In this document: in pieces, positions 16,510 through 26,041 of the stretch
How the letters are laid out: each line of letters starts with the position of its first letter
Numbering within the stretch: position 1 is the stretch's first letter
Source: UBA4582 sp002389265
GTDB taxonomy: Bacteria; Pseudomonadota; Gammaproteobacteria; Pseudomonadales; Azotimanducaceae
Reading direction: 5' to 3'
Length of the DNA stretch: 64,000 nt
Assembly: GCA_943788825.1 (NCBI GenBank)
Contig: CALSRT010000004.1
Location: forward strand, 33,001-97,000
Program-made: the position numbers and the translations under genes
The notes under the pieces: model-generated
Told to the model about the DNA's origin: nothing
Databases searched by the model: none
Seen by the model: the letters and a program-made list of their open reading frames with translations, nothing else

Positions 16510-17913
16510 ATGGACCAGGATCAAATTCTCGATTATGTAGACAGTTTTTGGGAAACCGACATCATCGACAGCCTGTCTGAATATATTAAAATTCCGAACA
16601 AGTCGCCCATGTTCGATAAAGACTGGGAGGCCAACGGTCATATGCAGGTCGCCATGGACCATGTCATGGCCTGGATCACCGCGCAGCAGGTACCCGGATT
16701 GACCATGGCGCTGCACCAACTGCCAGGCCGCACGCCTACGCTGCTGGTGGAGTATCCAGGCGAACGGGACGATACCGTATTGATCTACGGCCACCTCGAT
16801 AAGCAACCAGAATTTTCCGGCTGGTATCCAGACCTGGCCCCTTGGGTGCCGGTAAGAAAAGATGACAAGCTCTATGGTCGAGGCGGCGCCGATGACGGCT
16901 ATGCCGTGTACTCAGCCATCGCTGCACTGAAAGCGCTGATTGCCCAAGACGCGCCATCACCTCGAGTAGTGATTCTGATCGAAGCGTCGGAAGAAAGCGG
17001 CAGTCCTGACCTGCCCGTTTATATGGAGTCTTTAGCCCCGCAGATCGGCACACCGGGGTTGGTCATCGCCCTGGACTCAACCTGCGGCAACTATGACCAG
17101 CTGTGGGTTACGACCTCATTACGCGGCATGTTAATCGGCGATATCACTGTCAAGGTACTCGAGCAAGGGGCTCATTCGGGCGCAGCCGGTGGCATCGTTG
17201 CCTCCAGCTTCCGCGTTCTCAGGCAACTCATCTCACGAGTCGAAGACGAGGTCACTGGCGCAATATCGCCGTCGTTCTTGAATGAGCAAATCCCTGAAAG
17301 CCGGCGGGAAGAAGCCATCGCTGCAGGCAAGGTCTTGGCACCAGATTTCCGCACCCTATACACCTACGTGGGTAACAGCAGCCCCATGTCTGACGATCCC
17401 ACCGAACTGGTACTCAACAACACCTGGCTGGCATCTATGGAGATCACCGGCATGGACGGTATTCCCTCGCTGGCCGATGCCGGCAATGTCCTACGCCCCT
17501 ATACCACGGCAAAGTTCGCTTTGCGCCTGCCACCCACTACCGACGCCGAAGCTGCCAAAACTGCGCTGACCAACCTGCTGACCAATGACGCGCCTTATGG
17601 TTGTGATATCGACATTCGTTGGGAGCAACCCAACGCCGGCTGGCACGCCCCGGAAACCAGCCCGGCCCTGTCTGCGTCGTTACAAGCCGCATCAAATACC
17701 TACTTCGGCGCACCGGCCATGTATCTTGGCTGCGGCGGCAGCATTCCATTTATGGAATTTCTCGCTCGCAAGTTGCCCGAGGCTCAGTTTGTGGTGACCG
17801 GTGTGTTGGGACCCCATTCAAATGCCCATGGACCGAATGAATTTTTGCACATTCCAACGGCCAAGAAGATCACTGCCTGTGTGGCTAAAATTCTGTACGA
17901 CTGGCGCCGGTAA
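16510..17913 (+). CDS. M20-family metallopeptidase (dipeptidase-like)
   Basis: This 467-residue protein is an M20 zinc peptidase. Metal ligands and catalytic residues are visible: H95 and D97 in YGHLDKQP, the bridging D128 in RGGADDG, the catalytic pair E161/E162 in EASEESGS, a later Asp in VIALDSTCGNYDQ and a last His in HSNAHGPNEF. The central lid domain starts with LRGMLIGDITVKVLEQGAHSGAAGG. These enzymes cleave dipeptides or N-acyl amino acids in the cytoplasm. No signal peptide is present. It converges with a MATE gene 12 bases downstream, across a small hairpin (CCTAGC at 17924, GCTAGG at 17935). Confidence 0.92.
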   Translation: MDQDQILDYVDSFWETDIIDSLSEYIKIPNKSPMFDKDWEANGHMQVAMDHVMAWITAQQVPGLTMALHQLPGRTPTLLVEYPGERDDTVLIYGHLDKQPEFSGWYPDLAPWVPVRKDDKLYGRGGADDGYAVYSAIAALKALIAQDAPSPRVVILIEASEESGSPDLPVYMESLAPQIGTPGLVIALDSTCGNYDQLWVTTSLRGMLIGDITVKVLEQGAHSGAAGGIVASSFRVLRQLISRVEDEVTGAISPSFLNEQIPESRREEAIAAGKVLAPDFRTLYTYVGNSSPMSDDPTELVLNNTWLASMEITGMDGIPSLADAGNVLRPYTTAKFALRLPPTTDAEAAKTALTNLLTNDAPYGCDIDIRWEQPNAGWHAPETSPALSASLQAASNTYFGAPAMYLGCGGSIPFMEFLARKLPEAQFVVTGVLGPHSNAHGPNEFLHIPTAKKITACVAKILYDWRR

Positions 17914-17924
17914 AACAGCTGATC

Positions 17925-19316
17925 CTAGCGGTGCGCTAGGCTGAGAATCAGGTCAGGATGACGCCGCAGCCACCAAAGTCGACTTAAGACACATACCGCC
18001 ACAAACATCAGGGCTACGGTCAGGCCTGCCCAAAAACCGTAGGCGCCCATTGGCGGTCCTATCCAGCCATAGCCTAACGTCAGCGCAACCGGCAGACCCA
18101 CAAACCAGTATCCTAGCAACGTTATGGCCATGGGCACCCGAGTATCCTTGTAGCCTCGCAAGGCACCGATAGTGGTGGCCTGAGCGCTGTCAAACAGCTG
18201 AAAGACAGCGACGAACAGCATCAAGCTGGAGGCCAGCGCCACGACCTGGGCATCCGTGCTGTACAGCCCAGCAATAAAATGCCGCGCCGACACCACAAAG
18301 GCACCCAGCAACACCGCGACCCCAAGGGTTAACCAGACGGCGAGCTGGGCCACCTGTGCCGCTGCATCGAATTTGCCGGCACCCACATTGAACCCCACCC
18401 TGATTGTCGCCGCCATGCCGAGGGCCAAGGGAAACATAAAGGTCAGACCACCTAGATTAATGGCAATCGTATGGGCGGCAACAACGTCGGCGCCGAAGCG
18501 ACCGAGCAATAACGCCACCATGGCAAACAGCGCCATCTCAAAAAACATGGTTGCCCCGATGGGGATTCCCACGGCAATCAGTCGTCTCATGGGCTGCCAG
18601 TCTGGCCAGCTGAACTGCTGCCGCCAACCCGTTGACTCAAATCGCGACTGACTCACTACGACTAAAATTAAACACAGTTCAAGCCACATAACGATCGCAG
18701 TGGCCACGCCACAGCCGACGCCACCCATAGGGGCAATCCCAAAGGCACCGTAGATAAATATATAATTCAATGGAATTTTTAACAGCAAGGCCGACACCGC
18801 AATGAACATCGCCGGCCGAGTAAAGCCCAGCCCTTCACACAAAAACCGCAGGACAAAATAACCCATCAGAGCCGGCACGCCCCAAGCCGTCGCTGCCAGA
18901 TAACCTACCGAAACGGGGATCGCCGCGGGATCTATCACCATAAAGGCATAGATGATCTCGGCGTTAAGGATAAATGCAATGAGCAAACCTGCGCCGAAGC
19001 CTGCTAGCCACAAGGCCTGGCGAATGACCTCGCCCACCTCACGCTGGCGCCCGGCGCCGTTGAGCTGAGACACCGCGGGCGTAACTGCTTGCAGCACGCC
19101 CATGAAAAACATCATCATCGGCCACATCAGCGCACCACCGAGTGCGACGCCGGCAAGGTCTACGGCACTGACTCGGCCAGCCATGAGCGTGTCAACCAGC
19201 ACCATTGCCATCTGCGCGAGTTGGGCGGTCAGAATCGGCAACGCCAGACGCACCAACTTATTGAGCTCGGAAGCCGGGGCGGAATGATGACCGGTACCCG
19301 GGGTATTAGTTTCCAC
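17925..19316 (-). CDS. MATE-family multidrug efflux protein (NorM-like)
   Basis: This 463-residue, 12-helix membrane protein has the MATE layout of two six-helix halves. Marks include LVRLALPILTAQLAQMAMVLVDTLMAGRVSAVDLAGVALGG in helix 1 and the second-half equivalent IAVGIPIGATMFFEMALFAMVALLLGRFGADVVAAHTIAINLGGLTFMFPLALGMAATIRVG. NorM-type pumps export cationic drugs in exchange for sodium or protons across the inner membrane. The substrate here is unknown. The gene is monocistronic, with an acyl-CoA dehydrogenase gene upstream on the same strand 61 bases away. Confidence 0.93.
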   Translation of the reverse strand: METNTPGTGHHSAPASELNKLVRLALPILTAQLAQMAMVLVDTLMAGRVSAVDLAGVALGGALMWPMMMFFMGVLQAVTPAVSQLNGAGRQREVGEVIRQALWLAGFGAGLLIAFILNAEIIYAFMVIDPAAIPVSVGYLAATAWGVPALMGYFVLRFLCEGLGFTRPAMFIAVSALLLKIPLNYIFIYGAFGIAPMGGVGCGVATAIVMWLELCLILVVVSQSRFESTGWRQQFSWPDWQPMRRLIAVGIPIGATMFFEMALFAMVALLLGRFGADVVAAHTIAINLGGLTFMFPLALGMAATIRVGFNVGAGKFDAAAQVAQLAVWLTLGVAVLLGAFVVSARHFIAGLYSTDAQVVALASSLMLFVAVFQLFDSAQATTIGALRGYKDTRVPMAITLLGYWFVGLPVALTLGYGWIGPPMGAYGFWAGLTVALMFVAVCVLSRLWWLRRHPDLILSLAHR

Positions 19317-19377
19317 GTTGATGTGTCACGTTTATCCTGTCTGTTCAATCAAAAGCGGGCCACGCACCTGCCCGGTG

Positions 19378-20562
19378 TTACAAGCCCAGCACGGCCTGCG
19401 CAATAATATTGTGCTGCACTTCGCTGGACCCACCGGCAATGGTGTAACCGCGATGGTGAAACAGGCCACTGGCGACCATATCTGTGTAATCCGGGCCCAC
19501 GGGTTCGGCGTCATCACCACGCAGGGTCGAATCCAGCGGCAGGCCATAATAACCGATCGCGTCCATCAGCAGGCGATCCATCGCTTGCACCAGCTCGCTG
19601 CCTTTAAGCTTGAGCATGGACGGCTCGCCACCTACCGTACCGCCCTGGTCAAAGGTCGATAACAGGCGCTGCGCGGTTGTGTCCAACGCCTCCAGGCGAA
19701 TCGCCAGACTGGCCAACTGCGCCGCGTATTCCGGTCCTAGGTCAATGTTACGGGCCTGCTCCGCCTCAGCGACTCTCATGATACAACCGAGGATACGTCG
19801 ATTCTCAGCCACCCTTGAGACAGCCATGCGTTCGTTGCCCAGCAGGTTCTTGGCCACGCTCCAGCCCTGATTCTCCTCACCCAGGCGATTCCCCTTGGGC
19901 ACCCTCACGCCATCAAAAAACACCTGATTCCACAACCGCTTGCCATTAAAAGCCATTAACGCCTCAACGGTGACGCCCGGCGTATTCATATCAATCAACA
20001 GAAAACTAATACCTAGCTGAGGTTTGGCGGTCGGGTCAGTCCGCACCAGCACAAAAATATGATCAGCCTGTTCCGCCGCCGAGGTCCAGATTTTGGAACC
20101 AGTGACCACATAGTCATCGCCATCAGACTCCGCTCGAGTGCGCACCGACGCCAAGTCAGAACCCGCCTGGGGCTCCGAATAACCCTGACACCAGGAGATT
20201 TCCGCATTGAGTATCAACGGCAGATAGTGGGCCTTCTGGGCCTCTGTGCCATAGTTGATAATGGCTGGGCCCACCATCTTAAAGCCAAAACCCTGCAGCT
20301 CTGGCGCATGTGCGCCACGCATTTCATTTTCAAAAATATGTCGACGGATCATGCTCCAATCCGTTCCACCGACTTCAACGGGCCAGTGGGGCGCTGCCCA
20401 ACCACGGGCATTCAGAATTCGAGTCCAGCTATCCTGCTCGGCTTTGGTGACGGAATAGCCCAGCCTGACCTTGCGGCTGACGGCGTCATCCAGATGTTCA
20501 TTGAGAAATGACCTGACCTCTAACTGAAAGGCTTGATCCGATGCACTTAATCCTGCTCTCAT
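19378..20562 (-). CDS. Acyl-CoA dehydrogenase family protein
   Basis: Starting at 20562 (AGAGGG about eight bases upstream), the product has 394 residues; the frame is open to 20694 but the extra part is not family-like. ACAD signatures are WCQGYSEPQAGSDLASVRTRAESDGDDYVVTGSKIWTSAAEQADHIFVLVRTD (FAD and substrate-binding middle domain), VRVPKGNRLGEENQGW, and the C-terminal YTIAGGSSEVQHNIIAQAVLGL that closes the FAD pocket. It should introduce a 2,3 double bond in an acyl-CoA and pass electrons to ETF. The sequence type is of the broad catabolic group also used for steroid or branched substrates, so the substrate is not set. Confidence 0.92.
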   Translation of the reverse strand: MRAGLSASDQAFQLEVRSFLNEHLDDAVSRKVRLGYSVTKAEQDSWTRILNARGWAAPHWPVEVGGTDWSMIRRHIFENEMRGAHAPELQGFGFKMVGPAIINYGTEAQKAHYLPLILNAEISWCQGYSEPQAGSDLASVRTRAESDGDDYVVTGSKIWTSAAEQADHIFVLVRTDPTAKPQLGISFLLIDMNTPGVTVEALMAFNGKRLWNQVFFDGVRVPKGNRLGEENQGWSVAKNLLGNERMAVSRVAENRRILGCIMRVAEAEQARNIDLGPEYAAQLASLAIRLEALDTTAQRLLSTFDQGGTVGGEPSMLKLKGSELVQAMDRLLMDAIGYYGLPLDSTLRGDDAEPVGPDYTDMVASGLFHHRGYTIAGGSSEVQHNIIAQAVLGL

Positions 20563-20828
20563 TTGCTGCCCTCTGCTGAACCAATCTCGCCACCCAAGGA
20601 TAATACTGCGGCACCCTCTGGTATGAATCCTACCACCATCAGCGACTAATTTGTGAGCATTGTTAACCACCACATCGGCTTTGTCGTCTGGCAATCAACT
20701 CACCAATTCGTTACCATGCATCTCATCCCCAGCGCCTGATACTCGTCTGCAACCGGCGCAAATATGCTCAAATTTTTGCACATACTGATACCAATGATGG
20801 CGACCACTAACGACGAAAGTAAGGATCC

Positions 20829-22637
20829 ATGAAAGTACTGTTACGTTTGCTGCCTTATATTCGACAGCATCTCTGGACATTTGTCTTCGGCATTACCGGC
20901 TTGCTGGTTGCGCGAATTTTCGAGGCGTTGATTCCGCAGTTCGTCAAAATTGGCATCGATAGCGTCGCTGCGGGGCAAGTTTCGCTCAAATTGCAGCAAG
21001 TCACCCTTGATCAGGCAGCCGCCGCTCTGACCTACCCTGCCCTGGCCATCTGCGCCTGCGTGCTGGCACAGATGCTGGTGACTATCGTGAGCCGGATTCT
21101 GATCCGCCGCATCGGCATGTACGCCGCCTTTGATGCCCGCAATCGCGTCTATGCACATCTGCAGCGACAGGGACCCGTGTTCTATTCCCAGTTTAGTATC
21201 GGCGATTTAATGGCCCGCGCCATCAATGATATTTCCCTGGTTCGCGAGTTTATCGCGGGCACTTTGCGTATGACTTCAGTCCTCATATTTACCGCCGTCG
21301 TCAGTCTGTCCTTTATGTTCTCATTGTCGGTCAAACTCAGCCTGGCAGTGATACTGCCACTACCGATCATTACTCTAGTCGCCTATCTTTACTCGAAGCG
21401 GATCTATGCCAGGTCACACCGGGTACAGGAAGGATTCTCGAGTCTTTCCACCTTCGTTCAGGAAAATCTCAATGGCATACGAACGGTTCAGGCCATGGCT
21501 CAAGAGCAAGACGAGGTCAATCGATTCTCAGTGGTGAACGCTGACTTTGCCGAAAAAAACCGCCTGCTGTTTGCCGCCAATTCACAACTCAGCGCCCTAA
21601 TGCCTACGCTGGCGGCGGCCGCAACCTTGATTATCATCGGTTACGGCAGCCAGCTGGTGAATAGTGGCGAAATCAGCCTCGGTACCCTGGCCGCATTTTT
21701 CTCTTATCTGGGATTATTGTTATGGCCAGTCCGCGAGGCCGGATCACTGGTGACCCAATGGCAACGTGGTGCCTCGGGTACCGCCCGGTTGTTTGAAGTG
21801 CTCGACTACGAGCCAGAAATACGGGACAACAGCAAGCCCAGTGGACCAGCCTTGACCGGTAAAATTACCGTTAAAGATCTCTACTACCAATATGCCAACA
21901 AGTCGGTATACGCGCTAGAAAACATTAACTTCGAAGTACAGGCCGGTGAGACTATCGCCATCCTTGGGCGTGTAGGTTCGGGCAAGTCGACACTGTTGCG
22001 TTTGTTTGTGCGCCTGCTTGATCCAAGCCGTGGTGAGGTACTGCTAGACGATCACCCCATTCAGGACTTTGCCCTGACGCGGTTACGAGAACAGGTGTGC
22101 ATGGTGTTGCAGGATCCTTTCCTGTTTGCTGACTCCCTTGGCGAGAATATCGCCTACGACGATCCTGAACGGGACCTGGATTCGATTTGGCAATCCGCAG
22201 ACGCCGCGGCACTGCGAGATACGATTGAACGTTTTCCTGATGGTCTACAAACCGTACTGGGTGAACGTGGCGTGACCCTCTCGGGCGGCCAAAAGCAGCG
22301 GACGGCCCTCGCCCGCGGACTCATCCGCATGACGCCACTGTTGATTCTTGACGACTGCTTCTCAGCAGTTGACACGGAAACCGAAGAACACATTTTATCC
22401 GGTCTCAAGGCCATGAGACAGGGTCTGACGACCATGCTGGTATCGCATCGCGTATCAACTGCGCGCCACGCCGACCGCATCATTGTACTCGAAGAAGGCC
22501 GTATTCGAGAAACCGGCACTCACGAGGAACTGCTCGCCCTTGGCGGCCTGTACGCCGAACTCGAAAAGGCGCAGAGCATCAAGGGACATCTGCTGAATCA
22601 TTTAGAGACGGCCGCCGAAGGAGACAGATCCTCATGA
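20829..22637 (+). CDS. ABC exporter half, degenerate-site subunit
   Basis: This 602-residue type I ABC exporter has a six-helix membrane domain and a C-terminal nucleotide-binding domain. Walker A is GRVGSGKS near residue 380, the signature is LSGGQKQR near 484, and Walker B is LLILDDCFSAVD near 504. The usual catalytic glutamate after Walker B is aspartate (LDD), while its signature is canonical. AAGGA precedes the ATG. The stop overlaps the next gene's start (ATGA), giving a coupled pair. The set resembles the MdlA/MdlB and BmrCD-like heterodimeric exporters that move drugs or lipids out of the cell; the substrate is unknown. Confidence 0.93.
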   Translation: MKVLLRLLPYIRQHLWTFVFGITGLLVARIFEALIPQFVKIGIDSVAAGQVSLKLQQVTLDQAAAALTYPALAICACVLAQMLVTIVSRILIRRIGMYAAFDARNRVYAHLQRQGPVFYSQFSIGDLMARAINDISLVREFIAGTLRMTSVLIFTAVVSLSFMFSLSVKLSLAVILPLPIITLVAYLYSKRIYARSHRVQEGFSSLSTFVQENLNGIRTVQAMAQEQDEVNRFSVVNADFAEKNRLLFAANSQLSALMPTLAAAATLIIIGYGSQLVNSGEISLGTLAAFFSYLGLLLWPVREAGSLVTQWQRGASGTARLFEVLDYEPEIRDNSKPSGPALTGKITVKDLYYQYANKSVYALENINFEVQAGETIAILGRVGSGKSTLLRLFVRLLDPSRGEVLLDDHPIQDFALTRLREQVCMVLQDPFLFADSLGENIAYDDPERDLDSIWQSADAAALRDTIERFPDGLQTVLGERGVTLSGGQKQRTALARGLIRMTPLLILDDCFSAVDTETEEHILSGLKAMRQGLTTMLVSHRVSTARHADRIIVLEEGRIRETGTHEELLALGGLYAELEKAQSIKGHLLNHLETAAEGDRSS

Positions 22638-24499
22638 CGCAGCCAAAACTCGACCACGGGGTTTTTGAGGCTGATATTCATGGCCAGTCGATGAACTTCG
22701 CCTACCTGAAACGTATCGGCCATTGGCTAGGACCCCATAAACTTCTGGCGATGACCAGTGTTGCCCTGGTCATCGCCGCGTCGATACTGGCTGTGTTGTT
22801 GCCGGTGATCATCAGTCGCGTTGTTATTGATGGCGTGATCATGGGCCAGCCCGACGCGCATTTGCCCGACTATGGCATGAATGCATTGAACCAGTGGTTG
22901 ATGGCACTCACTGGCTGGTCTGCCATAGCCAGTGCCTGCACTATTTTCGGGCTCTTCACCGTCGCTTGTCAGCTTCTCTATCACTTGCACCGCGTGACAT
23001 TCGCGCAGACCTCTTTGTATGCCCTGCGCGACCTGCGGCAAGACTTGTTCGCGCATATGGAACACCGACCCTCATCCTTTTATGACAAGGTCGCCGTGGG
23101 CCGGGTGATGACTCGCATCACCAATGACGTGCAGGCTCTGTTCGAGCTGTTGATGGGCTTGGGCATGTTGGTGGGTGAATTTGTACCGTTCTTTCTGGCG
23201 CTCGGCATCATGCTGGCGATTGACGTCAGGCTGACGCTGTACCTCATGCTGTCCATTCCCCTGTTTGCGTTCATCACCTATTTCTTTCGCATGGCGACTC
23301 GGCGGGTTTACCGTCGAATTCGCAACACGGTCTCACAACTCAACCAGAACCTGCAGGAAAACCTCAGCGGCATGCAAGTGGTCCAGCTGAGTAACCGCGA
23401 GCGTCAAAATCTCGCCACTTACCAGGCTATCAACAAGACTAACCAGGACCAGGAGATTCACGCGATCTACCTGGAAACCGGTTATGGCGCTTTCACCGAC
23501 AACATGATCAATCTCGCCCTGGCGGTCATCATCTGGTTTGGCGGTGGCGCCGCCCTGCAGGAGACCATCTCTTTGGGTAGCATCGTCCTCTTCAGTCAGT
23601 TTATCGATATGTTCATTCGCCCGATCCGAGTGCTGGGCATGCAATACAATGTTATGTTTCGTGCCATGGCCAGTGCCGAGCGCATTTTTCAGGCTCTGGA
23701 TTGGCATGAACAGGTGCGAGAACCTTTGACCCCGGTTAAGCTGCCCGCACGTATTCAAGGCAAGCTCGAGTTCCGCCACCTAACCTTTGGCTATGACGTA
23801 GACCAACCCGTTTTGAAGGATGTGTCGTTTACCATTCAACCTGGCGAGAAGCTCGCCATTGTCGGCCCCACGGGTTCCGGCAAGAGCACCTTGATCAGGT
23901 TGTTAGGTCGGTTTTACGATTTTCCTGACGACACCATTTTTCTCGATGATATCGATTTGAATCGACTTCATTCCAGCGCCGTGCGGCAGAAGATCGGGGT
24001 AGTTCTACAGGACTTTCATATTTTCTCCGGCACCGTGCTGGAAAACATCATTCTGGGCAACCCCAACATCAGCCGCGAGAAAGCCATTGAATCGGCGCGG
24101 CTCGTCAATGCCCACGAGTTTATCGAGGCCCTACCCCAACAATATGATGAACCCTTAGTCGAGCGTGGTCAGAACCTATCTCAGGGCCAGCGGCAATTGC
24201 TGGCCTTTGCCAGGGTCCTGGCAGCAGATCCTGAGATTCTAATTTTGGATGAAGCTACGGCCAGTATCGATACAGAGACCGAACAGCTGATCCAGACGGC
24301 ACTCCATGAAATCATGAAAGATCGGACCTCAATTCTGATCGCCCATCGCCTGCAGACCATTCAAGAAGCCGACCGAATTCTGGTATTAAAAGACGGGGCC
24401 GTGAAGGAATTAGGAACCCATGATGAATTGATGGCGCAGCAAGGTGTTTACTACACGTTGAATCAGTTGCAGTTTCAGGACGTCTCCATCAAGGCCTGA
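22634..24499 (+). CDS. ABC exporter half, canonical-site subunit
   Basis: This 621-residue partner of the preceding half-transporter starts 4 bases before its stop. It has a six-helix membrane domain with TRITNDVQALFELL in an intracellular coupling region, Walker A GPTGSGKS near residue 410, Walker B ILILDEATASID with an intact glutamate near 534, and a changed signature LSQGQRQL near 514. In a heterodimer its Walker motifs would pair with the canonical LSGGQ of the first subunit to make the active site, and its LSQGQ would sit at the degenerate site. That is the standard asymmetry of heterodimeric exporters. Substrate unknown. Confidence 0.93.
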   Translation: MTQPKLDHGVFEADIHGQSMNFAYLKRIGHWLGPHKLLAMTSVALVIAASILAVLLPVIISRVVIDGVIMGQPDAHLPDYGMNALNQWLMALTGWSAIASACTIFGLFTVACQLLYHLHRVTFAQTSLYALRDLRQDLFAHMEHRPSSFYDKVAVGRVMTRITNDVQALFELLMGLGMLVGEFVPFFLALGIMLAIDVRLTLYLMLSIPLFAFITYFFRMATRRVYRRIRNTVSQLNQNLQENLSGMQVVQLSNRERQNLATYQAINKTNQDQEIHAIYLETGYGAFTDNMINLALAVIIWFGGGAALQETISLGSIVLFSQFIDMFIRPIRVLGMQYNVMFRAMASAERIFQALDWHEQVREPLTPVKLPARIQGKLEFRHLTFGYDVDQPVLKDVSFTIQPGEKLAIVGPTGSGKSTLIRLLGRFYDFPDDTIFLDDIDLNRLHSSAVRQKIGVVLQDFHIFSGTVLENIILGNPNISREKAIESARLVNAHEFIEALPQQYDEPLVERGQNLSQGQRQLLAFARVLAADPEILILDEATASIDTETEQLIQTALHEIMKDRTSILIAHRLQTIQEADRILVLKDGAVKELGTHDELMAQQGVYYTLNQLQFQDVSIKA

Positions 24500-24570
24500 C
24501 TTATTCTATCTAGACTACTTTATTGTTCCCTTGGTTCACCGTACTATCAGGACATCGATTGGGAGCAAGT

Positions 24571-26019
24571 ATGGCAGCAAACCGTAAACTAAAATTGACC
24601 GAGAAACTCAACTACGGTGTCGGTCAGACTGCCGAGGGACTGAAGAATACCGCGTTCGGGTTGCTGGTATTGTTCTACTACAATCAAGTGCTGGAAGTCT
24701 CCGGCACCCTCTGTGGCCTGGCACTGGGTATTGCGCTGATATTCGATGCCATCACGGATCCGCTGGCGGGCTCACTGTCAGATAACTGGCGATCACGTCT
24801 GGGTCGACGACACCCGTTTATGTATGCCTCGGCCATACCGCTGGGCATCTGCTTTTACCTATTATTCAGTCCGCCGACGCTTGGCGAGACCGGCCTGTTT
24901 ATCTGGCTGATCGTGTTTGCCGTATTGACCCGTACGGCAATGACCCTGTATCACGTGCCGCATATTGCTCTTGGCGCAGAACTCACTGAAAATTTCGAAG
25001 AACGTACCGTAATCGTCAGCTTTCGCCTGGTGTTTGGTACCCTCGGCGGGCTCATTGCCGTCGCCTTGGCCTTCTTGGTGTTTTTTGCAGCCAGCGAAGA
25101 ATTCCCCAACGGTCAATTAAACGGGACCGCTTACACGCCCTTTGCACTGACACTATCCGCGTTGATGGTGATCACTATCTGGCTATCAGCCTGGGGCACG
25201 CGCAAGCAGATTCCTTTTCTACCCCAACCTATTGGCGAGGCAGCCCCCTTCAGCTTGACTCGGGTCTTTACCGAAGTGCGGCTGGCGTTACAAAACACAT
25301 CATTTCGTTGGCTCTTCATCGGCGTCATCGTCGTCTTTCTCATGGTTGGGATTGATGGTGCTTTAGGCCTGTATATCAACACTTACTTCTGGGAGCTTAA
25401 ACCCGCAGCCATCTTTATTTACGCCATTGCCGCTCCCATTGGGGTGGTCATAGGCAGTCTTTTCACTCGCAGCATTCATGCCCGGTGGGGGAAAAAGCCA
25501 GGGGTCATTTTTGGTACGTCGGCTTGGGCCATCTGCCAGATACTACCGATTGTCCTGCGCCTGCTAGATTTCTTTCCAGCCAACCATACCGCCGAGTTAC
25601 TGGTACTACTGGTCATCATCAAGTTCATCCAGGGTCTTACCGTGGTCCAGGCACTGGTTAGCTTTGGCTCAATGGTGGCCGACATCGCCGACCAGCATGA
25701 GCTGGCCACAGGCAAACGCCAGGAAGGGATCTTTTTTGGCGCCTCATCATTCTCGAACAAGAGCGCCTCCGGGCTTGGCACCCTCGCGGCTGGCGTTGCC
25801 CTCGACCTCATTAACTGGCCAACAGGCCAGGCGATTCAATCTGCCGCGGATATACCCGCCGAAACCCTGACCCAGCTTGCGTTACTGTACGGTCCTATCG
25901 TGTCGGGTTTCGCCGTCGTCTCAGTCTGGTGCTACAGCCATTACGATTTAAGTCGTCAGGAACACCAAAGTATTCTAGAGCAGCTCACCGAGCGCCGCGC
26001 GCAGGTCAACACCGAATAA
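24571..26019 (+). CDS. GPH-family (MelB-like) cation symporter
   Basis: The preferred start at 24571 (GGAGC eight bases before) gives 482 residues; the frame is open to 24523. Twelve hydrophobic segments follow a polar MAANRKLKLTEKLNYGVGQTAEGLKNTAFG. Family marks are IALIFDAITDPLAGSLSDNWRSRLGRRHPFMYASAIPLGICFYLLF and LYHVPHIALGAELTENFEERT, which match the glycoside-pentoside-hexuronide:cation symporters. Family members import sugars with sodium or protons, but many marine members have unknown solutes. It is followed 22 bases later by an SDR gene, suggesting one operon. Confidence 0.9.
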   Translation: MAANRKLKLTEKLNYGVGQTAEGLKNTAFGLLVLFYYNQVLEVSGTLCGLALGIALIFDAITDPLAGSLSDNWRSRLGRRHPFMYASAIPLGICFYLLFSPPTLGETGLFIWLIVFAVLTRTAMTLYHVPHIALGAELTENFEERTVIVSFRLVFGTLGGLIAVALAFLVFFAASEEFPNGQLNGTAYTPFALTLSALMVITIWLSAWGTRKQIPFLPQPIGEAAPFSLTRVFTEVRLALQNTSFRWLFIGVIVVFLMVGIDGALGLYINTYFWELKPAAIFIYAIAAPIGVVIGSLFTRSIHARWGKKPGVIFGTSAWAICQILPIVLRLLDFFPANHTAELLVLLVIIKFIQGLTVVQALVSFGSMVADIADQHELATGKRQEGIFFGASSFSNKSASGLGTLAAGVALDLINWPTGQAIQSAADIPAETLTQLALLYGPIVSGFAVVSVWCYSHYDLSRQEHQSILEQLTERRAQVNTE

Positions 26020-26041
26020 TCAACCAACGAAGGAGATCTCT

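Noticed and set aside
17924..17940. CCTAGC/GCTAGG hairpin as a terminator between the M20 and MATE genes
   Set aside because: The stem is only 6 bp and overlaps a stop codon with no T-run, so it is mentioned but not called.
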